The notes beneath the pieces are model-generated. The model was given only the letters and a program-made list of their open reading frames with translations. It did no database searches and was not told the origin of the DNA. A stretch of DNA of 21,743 bases, from the NCBI GenBank assembly GCA_029212275.1, contig JARGOI010000008.1, forward strand, positions 1 to 21,743. The letters are read 5' to 3'. This stretch comes from Thalassolituus sp. (lineage in GTDB: Bacteria > Pseudomonadota > Gammaproteobacteria > Pseudomonadales > Oceanobacteraceae). This document shows positions 1 to 6,525 of this stretch, piece by piece. Each line of letters begins with the position of its first letter. The first letter of the stretch is position 1. Made by a program: the position numbers and the translations under genes.

Positions 1-1478
1 GGTGGCATAAAATCGCCAGGCTTTAGGGATTTAAACACCTTCTCTTGCAACTCTTCTTGTGAAATCACGAAAGGGATTTCGATGCTTTCGGGGGTTTCTC
101 TCAACAAATCTTGCGTGCGCTGATGACGTACCATGTACATATACGACTTAACGGCGTTATCAGGGGTGTCAAAGGTAGGGATACGTGCTTTATCAAAAGC
201 ATCGCGGGCTTTTTCGACAGAGTATTCCCCCATCCAACTGGTGAGTATGGTTTTACGTGTACCGCTAGCAAGCTCGACGACCGCTTTCGCATTGGCATCT
301 GGGTTGGCACCCAAACTGGGTGAATACACAAACAAAATAGCATCGACGCTCGAATCTTTGATTAATATTTGGCCAACCGCGGAAAGCTGTTCTGGTGCTA
401 TTTCTGGATTCAACAATACTGGATTCTGAGCTTGAATATATTCTGGCAAAATGGCTTTTAATGATTGAATCGTTTTATCATCCAATTCTGCCAACTGCCC
501 CTTATCGTGCAGTAACCGATCCATCGCTAGTATGGCTGGACCGCGTCCATTGGCAATAATGGCCAACCTTGCACCAAAGCGCTCGCGACGACTGCCCAAA
601 GCATCTACGCAATCGAATAACTCATCTGTCGCATTAACACGCAACACCCCTGCGCGATTGAAAACCTCATCAACTAACAAATCGCGATGCAAAATTCCTT
701 TCGGCTGGGCAATGGTGGTCAGTGGGCTTTCGGAAAAACGATTGTTTTTAACTGCAAGCACCAATTTATGCCGCGAGGCAGCTCGTAAAGAACGAACCAG
801 TGCGCGCCCAGAACGTATTTCATCAATCTGCACCAACAAGGTTCTGACACTGGGCTCTTGCGCAATGTAATCAATCAAATCAGGCAGGGTCACGTCGTCG
901 CTGCGACCAAGTGTCACCACATGAGAGAATCCAATTTGGCGACTGTAGGCCCAATCCATAACGCCTGAGGCCAAGGTTCCAGACTGGCCAACATAAGCCA
1001 TGTGCCCAGAATGCACCGGTACATGCAACAAACTGGCATTGAGCTTGCGCGAAGGCACAACCATACCTAAGCAATCTGGACCCAAAATGCGCATGCGAGT
1101 GCGCTTTATCACACTGTTAATTCGCGCAGAATCTGGTCGAAACTGCCATGAGCGGGCACGTGCGATACCCCCGGTTAAAATCATCGCAGCAACGACACCG
1201 AGCGCATGCAGTTGTTTAATAACTCGCGGAACACTGACCGCAGGCGTACAAATAATGGCCAGATCGGGGACTGAAGGCAGGTCGCTCACGCGATGAAATG
1301 ACTTAATGCCATAAACAGTATCGTAATCGTTGGTATTTAACGGCAGGATCTCACCTTCATATCCGCCTTCGGTGAGATTGCGCATAATGGCACCGCCCAA
1401 GCTACCTTCGCGCTCGGACGCACCGACTATAACAATGGACTTTGGACTGAAGAAGCTCTCTAGCGAGCGCGTTCCCAT
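1..1478 (-). CDS. Pat-like acyl-CoA synthetase (ADP-forming) family protein, N-terminal ~492 residues; C-terminus outside the window
   Basis: Reading the minus strand from ATG at 1478 gives an uninterrupted frame running off the left edge. An AGAGG Shine-Dalgarno lies just upstream. The N-terminus (VIVGASEREGSLGGAI) is a CoA-binding Rossmann domain. It is followed by a GPDCLG motif, a GQSG motif and a succinyl-CoA-ligase-like domain, and then a segment resembling the linker of Pat/PatZ proteins (IPTFDTPDNAVKSYMYMV). In active ADP-forming acetyl-CoA synthetases a phosphorylated His lies near residue 257. By my hand alignment the equivalent residue here is Gln258 (AQPKG), so the ligase domain is probably non-catalytic, as known for Salmonella Pat. 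Pat proteins acetylate lysines of acetyl-CoA synthetase and other enzymes through a C-terminal GNAT domain, which would lie outside the window. The gene is divergent from an HDAC-family deacetylase. Family assignment is firm; the acetyltransferase role is inferred. Confidence 0.85.
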   Translation of the reverse strand, partial: MGTRSLESFFSPKSIVIVGASEREGSLGGAIMRNLTEGGYEGEILPLNTNDYDTVYGIKSFHRVSDLPSVPDLAIICTPAVSVPRVIKQLHALGVVAAMILTGGIARARSWQFRPDSARINSVIKRTRMRILGPDCLGMVVPSRKLNASLLHVPVHSGHMAYVGQSGTLASGVMDWAYSRQIGFSHVVTLGRSDDVTLPDLIDYIAQEPSVRTLLVQIDEIRSGRALVRSLRAASRHKLVLAVKNNRFSESPLTTIAQPKGILHRDLLVDEVFNRAGVLRVNATDELFDCVDALGSRRERFGARLAIIANGRGPAILAMDRLLHDKGQLAELDDKTIQSLKAILPEYIQAQNPVLLNPEIAPEQLSAVGQILIKDSSVDAILFVYSPSLGANPDANAKAVVELASGTRKTILTSWMGEYSVEKARDAFDKARIPTFDTPDNAVKSYMYMVRHQRTQDLLRETPESIEIPFVISQEELQEKVFKSLKPGDFMP

Positions 1479-1680
1479 GATGTTGCCTCTTGATGATCGA
1501 AAATCATTATTACTATTTACAAATCCGCTAAGTAAAAATGTCCTAAGTTCGAATCCACCTAGTACTGATCCGCATAGCTAAAAAACTCGTACTGGTGTTT
1601 CCTTCATTCCTAGGTAGACTGTAAAAAGCTCCAGTCATAGTTATTCTAATAACCACTCCCTTAGACACTCTAGGACAATC

Positions 1681-2598
1681 ATGCGTACCGCCTACTATAC
1701 GTCAGACATGCACTATGAGCACAGGGTAGATAATGATCATCCTGAACATGCATTGCGTATTTTGTCTATTGAGCAGACATTGAAGGCAGAAAACCAATGG
1801 GATTCGCTATTACATTGTTCTGCAAAAGCCGCGCAATTGTCCGATGTGTATCGGGCACATACTCAAGGCTATGTTGATCAACTAAAACGTATTTCGCCAG
1901 AACAGGGGCGCATATTCGTTGATCCAGACACATCCATGGCTACCGGAACGTATGCCGCCGCGCTAGCCGCCGCAGGCTGTGTTACCGGCGCGCTGGATTG
2001 TTTGCTGGCCGATGATTTTCAACATGCATTTGCCGCCGTTCGTCCCCCGGGTCATCATGCCGAACACAAGCAAGCGATGGGCTTTTGCTTCTTTAACAAT
2101 GTCGCTATCGCCGCTCGACGCGCCACACAACAGCATCATTTAATGCGCGTGGCTATTCTCGATTTTGATGCGCATCAGGGCAACGGTACCATTGATATTT
2201 TGCAAAATGACACCCACGTACTCATGTGCAGCAGCTTCCAACATCCCTTCTATCCAAATAAGCATTACAACGTTGGTCAAATAAATAATCTCGTCAACGT
2301 ACCGCTATTGGCCGGCACCAAAGGTCCAGAGTTCCGCGAGTTACTGAACCAACACTGGTGGCCCGCCCTTAGAAGTTATGCGCCACAATTAATTATTGTT
2401 TCTGCTGGATTTGATGCCCATGTTGCCGATCCTATGGCAGAACTTGGACTGGATAACAGTGACTATGCCTGGCTCGGCGAGCAAATTGCTGGTTACGCCA
2501 AAGAAAAAGATATTCCTGTGCTTAGTGTTCTTGAAGGTGGCTATAATTTATCCGTGTTAGGAAAGTCGGTCGCCGCGTATCTTGCACCTTTTTCTTGA
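1681..2598 (+). CDS. Histone deacetylase family protein (class II HDAC / acetylpolyamine amidohydrolase-like)
   Basis: A 305-aa cytoplasmic Zn-dependent deacetylase with no signal peptide. Visible family motifs are HPE (20-22), RPPGHHAE (121-128) with the tandem active-site histidines 125/126, GFCFFNN (134-140), DFDAHQGNG (161-169), SAGFDAH (241-247) and EGGYNLS (285-291). Predicted zinc ligands are Asp163, His165 and Asp245, and Tyr288 is the transition-state tyrosine, so the enzyme looks catalytically complete. The length is usual for bacterial HDAC-like amidohydrolases. AGGA lies 6 nt before the ATG. Such enzymes remove acetyl groups from lysines or polyamines; AcuC of Bacillus deacetylates acetyl-CoA synthetase. 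The divergent Pat-like gene suggests protein acetyl-lysine as substrate, but polyamines cannot be excluded. Confidence 0.92.
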   Translation: MRTAYYTSDMHYEHRVDNDHPEHALRILSIEQTLKAENQWDSLLHCSAKAAQLSDVYRAHTQGYVDQLKRISPEQGRIFVDPDTSMATGTYAAALAAAGCVTGALDCLLADDFQHAFAAVRPPGHHAEHKQAMGFCFFNNVAIAARRATQQHHLMRVAILDFDAHQGNGTIDILQNDTHVLMCSSFQHPFYPNKHYNVGQINNLVNVPLLAGTKGPEFRELLNQHWWPALRSYAPQLIIVSAGFDAHVADPMAELGLDNSDYAWLGEQIAGYAKEKDIPVLSVLEGGYNLSVLGKSVAAYLAPFS

Positions 2599-2975
2599 TG
2601 ATTTTTTCAGAGACGGATTTTTGAGAAAATGAATATGGTTACATGGCCAGTATAGATATTCTTTAGACATCACTCAGGCATCATCTTTTGCTTAAAGTCT
2701 TCGATGGATTGGTCGCATTCGGATAAGCTGAGCTTAGATTTCAAGACTAAGGCTTTTTGCCGGTAGGACGCCAGCGCTCCCAGAAATTTTCTTCAAAAGA
2801 CAAAGCGTTTGTTTATTTACACTCCTTGGAGCGCAGGTGTCTCGCCCTTCTTTTAAAGCAATAAGAATTATTCGCCTATCTGTCCGCTTTGGATTGTCTG
2901 TTACTCGTCTTATATATTGACCATAGCTAATATTCAGGCATTCTGTGTTCTTTGCTGTTTCGCGAGACATCCCCA
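2599..2975. other. Gene-free spacer with a dispersed repeat
   Basis: No convincing coding sequence lies between the deacetylase and the QEGLA gene. The main content is an imperfect palindromic repeat (2759-2847). The minus-strand open frame across it is a consequence of the repeat. I see no clear terminator with a T-tract behind the deacetylase gene and no confident promoter for the next gene. Confidence 0.6.
2759..2847. repeat. Dispersed imperfect palindromic repeat, copy A
   Basis: The left arm at 2759-2783 (contains GGACGCCAGCGCTCCCAG) and the right arm at 2824-2847 (contains GGAGCGCAGGTGTCTCGCC) are imperfect reverse complements around an AT-rich spacer. The same arms and a similar spacer recur at 9636-9928, so this is a multi-copy intergenic element (REP/MITE-like) and not a gene-specific hairpin. 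This copy is more diverged than those at 9.7-9.9 kb. Confidence 0.8.
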
Positions 2976-4121
2976 ATGAATGCGTCCTTCCCCCTGATAT
3001 CCAGTACCATCAAAAAGATAGATACCGATCTACATAAGTGTGTTTCTGGTATTGATATCCTTGAGGCGGTCGCGCCATTGAATTATCGCGAACAAAAAGC
3101 GGCTTTTTTCGAGTCTAATTACTCTGCCAACCCTGAGTTCACGTATTCAACTCCAGATCTGGATCTGTTTGCAAAAAAACGTGCTTTGTACAATATTCAT
3201 GTCGATAAGCTGGAAGACGAAGATCTAGTGACGTTATACACCGACGTTATTGAATCTTATGTGGATAAACTTGATCAGTTTAAATCGATTGGCACGCCAG
3301 AGTTTCTCTATGATTCCTTGCGTTATTACGGCGAACCAAGCGACAAAGATATTGGCAACGCCAACTTTATCCTGCACCTTCCAGACGACATGGACCCCCG
3401 CGACACAATCATGCTGGATTCTAAAGAAGTGCAGCGTCGGATGTGTGATTTTGCTGAGGCGGAAGGCTACGAATATCAGATAAAGCTAAACGACAGCATG
3501 ATCGCCAATGCCTTGGTCTCTGGCACGACCGTAAAAATCAACAGCGCGGCAGTGGTTCCCGAGACCGAGGTGAATGCCTTAATGCATCACGAGCTTGGAG
3601 TGCACTTGGTGACCACGTTGAATGGTCGCGCGCAACCGTTAAAAATTCTGTCACTGGGGTCGCCAGTGAATACCACCACGCAAGAAGGTTTGGCGATCCT
3701 ATGTGAATACCTATCCGGCAATTTGAGTCTTTATCGTTTAAAGGTTCTGGCAATGCGTGTGGTAGCTGTGCAGTCGATGATTCACGATAAAGACTTTAAA
3801 CGTACCTTCTTGCTGCTTAAAGAAGAACATGGAGCCTCCGACGATCAAGCCTTTACCATTACTGCTCGAGTGTATCGCGGCGGTGGCTTTACCAAAGACT
3901 ACCTGTACCTGCAGGGCTTCCATCAAATGCTTAATGCTTACAGTGAAGCGGACAACTTCAACAATCTACTTACTGGCAAGGCGTCATTAGCACACCTCCC
4001 ACTGATTACACGATTGATTGAAAAGGATTATCTCATCCAGCCAGGGTTTATAAGCCCTGCCATACGTGACCCGCAATCGATTGATTTAGTACAACGGTTT
4101 ATTGCAAGAGCCATCCGTTAA
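2976..4121 (+). CDS. QEGLA-motif protein, putative HExxxH metallocarboxypeptidase (MATCAP/DUF1704 family)
   Basis: A 381-aa protein. I prefer the ATG at 2976 over a TTG 24 nt upstream because family similarity starts after it. The ribosome-binding site is weak in either case. The hallmark motifs are HHELGVH (204-210, an HExxxH zinc site with Glu206) and QEGLA (236-240), followed by RVYRGGG (298-304) and KDYLYLQG (307-314). Bacterial members are often labelled 'flavohemoglobin expression-modulating QEGLA motif protein'. The related eukaryotic MATCAP proteins are tubulin tyrosine carboxypeptidases, which suggests removal of a C-terminal residue from a protein or peptide here. The bacterial substrate is unknown. 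No signal peptide or membrane segment is visible, so the protein is probably cytoplasmic. The gene stands alone. Confidence 0.85.
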   Translation: MNASFPLISSTIKKIDTDLHKCVSGIDILEAVAPLNYREQKAAFFESNYSANPEFTYSTPDLDLFAKKRALYNIHVDKLEDEDLVTLYTDVIESYVDKLDQFKSIGTPEFLYDSLRYYGEPSDKDIGNANFILHLPDDMDPRDTIMLDSKEVQRRMCDFAEAEGYEYQIKLNDSMIANALVSGTTVKINSAAVVPETEVNALMHHELGVHLVTTLNGRAQPLKILSLGSPVNTTTQEGLAILCEYLSGNLSLYRLKVLAMRVVAVQSMIHDKDFKRTFLLLKEEHGASDDQAFTITARVYRGGGFTKDYLYLQGFHQMLNAYSEADNFNNLLTGKASLAHLPLITRLIEKDYLIQPGFISPAIRDPQSIDLVQRFIARAIR

Positions 4122-4508
4122 TTAATATCAACTGAACTCTAGAACTTAAAAAGGTCTGGAATTAAATACGGAACTGGGCTTCAAGATTACATGAATCATG
4201 AAGTCCAGCTTGAATGCTATGATAAGACAATTAAGTCTCAACAGAATCGTCTATAACCATGTCTGATTAAAGTTTCTTTATTCTTAATCCATTGGCTTCA
4301 TTTCTGCTCTGATTCTTTCGTTTACACTAGTTTTATGTGATATGGCAAAATGTAGTTCATAGAGTGTTTTTTACTTTTTATAGCGAGCATCAACAAAAGT
4401 AGAAAAAAATGCGAACGATGGTTTACGAAAAACGACGAATTTGAAGTGGCAAGTAGTTCACTGTTACTCTTTACTTAGGGTCTTAGAAAAATAATTACAG
4501 GGCATAAA
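4122..4508. other. Gene-free AT-rich spacer with a weak hairpin
   Basis: It contains one imperfect inverted repeat at 4174-4208 (10-bp arms CTGGGCTTCA / TGAAGTCCAG with one G:T pair and a 15-nt loop) and no following T-tract. It might end transcription of the QEGLA gene or stabilise its 3' end. The remainder, to the next start codon, is AT-rich with no confident promoter hexamers. A 21-codon open frame at 4191-4256 has no ribosome-binding site and is not called. Confidence 0.5.
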
Positions 4509-5147
4509 ATGAACGTATCTACTCTTGGAATGAGAACTTTTGGAATGGGAATGCGAACATCGATGAGCAATGCGGGATTGATTATTGCTCTTTTTTTGAG
4601 CAGTTTATCTGGCCAAGTCGTGGCTGCAGATGAAGCATTAACCGCGAATCAAGTGGTTCCCGTCATCGATGGAGAGGTTTTTGATCGAATCTTTATTATA
4701 AAGGGCGAAGACAGTAACAGTAGCCAAGCAATTAAATATATTCGAAAGTCCGAAGAGATCAATACTTGGACTAAGCAAGTCATATACACACGTATTAATG
4801 ATAAAAAGATTACAACGCCGGCCTTATATGCCAATGCAGTGATCGAAGGGTTGCAGCAAATCAATGTCGGGGCGAAGTATCAACTCAGTGGTAGTGAAAA
4901 TGGTGAGGTCATGATGTTGGATTTCATTGCACAGCCCCCCGGACAAAACTTCTTAGAGTTCAATGTGTATCGCATTGAAATAGGTAGCAAAGGTGTTTAC
5001 AGCCTACAAATGATCGCCCGACTCCCTTTGATCAAAAATCCAACTCAAGAAAGCATGGCGCCAATTATTGAGTTACGTAAAGCTTGGCTTGTGCAAGCGG
5101 CCAGTTATGACATGAGCAAAGTGATGAAATTGCTTGATGTTCAGTAG
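4509..5147 (+). CDS. Exported protein of unknown function
   Basis: Not recognised. The 212-aa product has a signal peptide: a hydrophobic stretch at residues 22-34 (AGLIIALFLSSLS) and a likely signal-peptidase I site after VVAA (residue 40), leaving a mature, mostly soluble periplasmic domain of about 172 aa. There is no lipobox. The start is uncertain. ATGs at 4509, 4530, 4545, 4551 and 4563 are all in frame, and the purine-rich GGAATGGGA just before 4551 makes that start attractive because it would give a normal-length signal peptide. The mature part has alternating charged and hydrophobic segments and no Cys pairs or metal motifs. It is followed after 180 nt by a MipA/OmpV gene in the same direction, so a cell-envelope role is plausible, but a hairpin separates the two. 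Confidence 0.75.
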   Translation: MNVSTLGMRTFGMGMRTSMSNAGLIIALFLSSLSGQVVAADEALTANQVVPVIDGEVFDRIFIIKGEDSNSSQAIKYIRKSEEINTWTKQVIYTRINDKKITTPALYANAVIEGLQQINVGAKYQLSGSENGEVMMLDFIAQPPGQNFLEFNVYRIEIGSKGVYSLQMIARLPLIKNPTQESMAPIIELRKAWLVQAASYDMSKVMKLLDVQ

Positions 5148-5156
5148 ATCGCTGAA

Positions 5157-5190
5157 AATTTTTAGTATTTGATGCTAAAAATTATTTTTA
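5157..5190 (+). terminator. AT-rich hairpin terminator candidate
   Basis: Perfect 9-bp inverted repeat AATTTTTAG / CTAAAAATT with a 9-nt loop, beginning 9 nt after the stop codon of the exported-protein gene and followed by a T-rich run (ATTTTTA). The low GC of the stem makes it a weak intrinsic terminator. Confidence 0.5.
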
Positions 5191-5327
5191 TGAAGTATGG
5201 CGTTTAATTTTACATTCTGCCCCCTTTCCTAAGATCGAAATATAGCAACATTAAATATCAAAGATAAATGTTTGCAAAAAGCACTCAAAGGAAAAGGGGA
5301 AATCTATAACCTTATAAAGATTTAATC

Positions 5328-6185
5328 ATGGTTAGAGTTCATAAAAGCAATGATATTAAACTTCATAGCTTCACATTATTTAGTATTGTTACAGCCGTTA
5401 TGTTCTTTACTTTATCCAAAGCGGCTATTGCTGATGAGGCTGTAAAAAAATCTGATGATTTAAAAATCATCCTCGGAGCCGGATCGATCTCAGCACCAAC
5501 CTATCTTGGCGATGATGCTAATCAAATCAGTGTATTTCCTAATATCTCTGTGAATTATCGAGAGCGTTTCAAAGCGTCTATTCGCGGAATCGAATACGTT
5601 GTTATTTCAAATAGCCATTGGCAAATAGGTCCGATAATAAAATATGACTTCGGACGAAATGAGGATTCCAGCAGCCCATTTACTCTATCTAACGATGATT
5701 CGAGCGACCTCGAAGGGTTAGGAGATATTGGTGGCACGCTTGAATTAGGCGCAATAGCAGATTACAAAGGTGGGCCTTTTGTAGCAAAACTTGAGCTGCG
5801 TAAAGGTATTCTCGGTGGCCACAGTGGGTATTTAGGTGAGGCAAGCGTTGGTTTGCGCGCAAGAACGAGCGTATTTAACAGACTTACGTTTATTTCAGTT
5901 GGCCCAGCCATTTCTTTTGCTGACAGCAGCTACAATAGTGAATTCTTTGATGTCTCTACCGCTCAATCGAGCAAATCAGGTATCAGTCAATACGATGCTG
6001 GAGCTGGTCTAAATTCTGTTGGTCTTCGTTTTATCGGGATAATGCCGCTCTCCAGAAAAACCTCCCTCTTTGGCTTTCTAAATTATGATCATCTGACAGG
6101 CGATGTCGGAGATTCGACCATTGTTTCCGAACGCGGATCGAAGGATCAAATCAGAGCGGGTCTTTTTTTTAATTACAGTTTTTAA
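5328..6185 (+). CDS. MipA/OmpV family outer-membrane protein
   Basis: A 285-aa precursor with a signal peptide (hydrophobic core at residues 14-30, likely cleavage after AIA at residue 35) and a mature part rich in alternating beta-strand-like segments. It ends in aromatic Phe (NYSF), typical of outer-membrane beta-barrels. Family similarity is strongest at the N-terminal GAGSISAPTYLG and at the C-terminus, where SLFGFLNYDHLTGDVGDS is followed by a conserved Ser-Glu-Arg-Gly-Ser segment. Known members include MipA, which scaffolds a lytic transglycosylase with PBP1B in E. coli, and Vibrio OmpV. The specific role cannot be told from sequence. The Shine-Dalgarno is poor: a GGGG run lies nearly 30 nt upstream of the ATG. 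Confidence 0.85.
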   Translation: MVRVHKSNDIKLHSFTLFSIVTAVMFFTLSKAAIADEAVKKSDDLKIILGAGSISAPTYLGDDANQISVFPNISVNYRERFKASIRGIEYVVISNSHWQIGPIIKYDFGRNEDSSSPFTLSNDDSSDLEGLGDIGGTLELGAIADYKGGPFVAKLELRKGILGGHSGYLGEASVGLRARTSVFNRLTFISVGPAISFADSSYNSEFFDVSTAQSSKSGISQYDAGAGLNSVGLRFIGIMPLSRKTSLFGFLNYDHLTGDVGDSTIVSERGSKDQIRAGLFFNYSF

Positions 6186-6525
6186 TTGCAGCTTTGTATG
6201 ACGCTTTCACTTAATGTGTTTAATAAATAGTCTCAGGTTGTCATTAGCACTGAGTACGTATATCCCTCAATAACTGAGACTGTTTGACTTACAAAAGTCA
6301 TCACTTACCACAACTATACGAACAAGGTGCTAAATCTGCCAATTCCGCGTCCAGAACATATCAAACAAAACAGCATGATCTTTTTTTAATTATGGCTGTC
6401 AGATCCTGTAAGCAATACATTTTATAACTTCAAAATTTCTACTTTTAATCTCAAAAGTTGCGATTTGTAACTGCGTAATTTAGACATTATTAGTCATAAC
6501 TTTATTAGTCACAAGGAGACACGCG
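6186..6525. other. Intergenic region upstream of aconitase, with inverted repeats
   Basis: Contains a perfect 8-bp inverted repeat AGTCTCAG (6229-6236) / CTGAGACT (6274-6281), with a further CTGAG inside the loop at 6250-6254 that could pair with the same left arm. Either fold may be the 3' end of the MipA transcript or a regulatory hairpin. The aconitase promoter lies at the right end. Nothing coding is seen. Confidence 0.5.
6465..6493 (+). promoter_or_regulatory. Candidate promoter of acnA
   Basis: TTGTAA (6465-6470), a 17-nt spacer and TATTAG (6488-6493) fit a sigma-70-type promoter. An octamer ATTAGTCA occurs twice about 16 nt apart, the first copy overlapping the -10 box, which could be an operator. 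Predicted by eye only. Confidence 0.4.

Noticed and set aside
1546..1560. GTTCGAATCC stretch resembling a tRNA T-loop, upstream of the deacetylase gene
   Set aside because: No acceptor, D-arm or anticodon arm can be drawn around it, so it is a chance match or an unrecognisable remnant.
133..1581. Several plus-strand open frames of 80-112 codons
   Set aside because: They are antisense shadows of the continuous minus-strand Pat-like coding frame, which runs off the left edge.
2734..2976. 80-codon minus-strand open frame
   Set aside because: It is created by the dispersed repeat at 2759-2847 and its flanks, has no ribosome-binding site or family resemblance, and overlaps the next gene's start.
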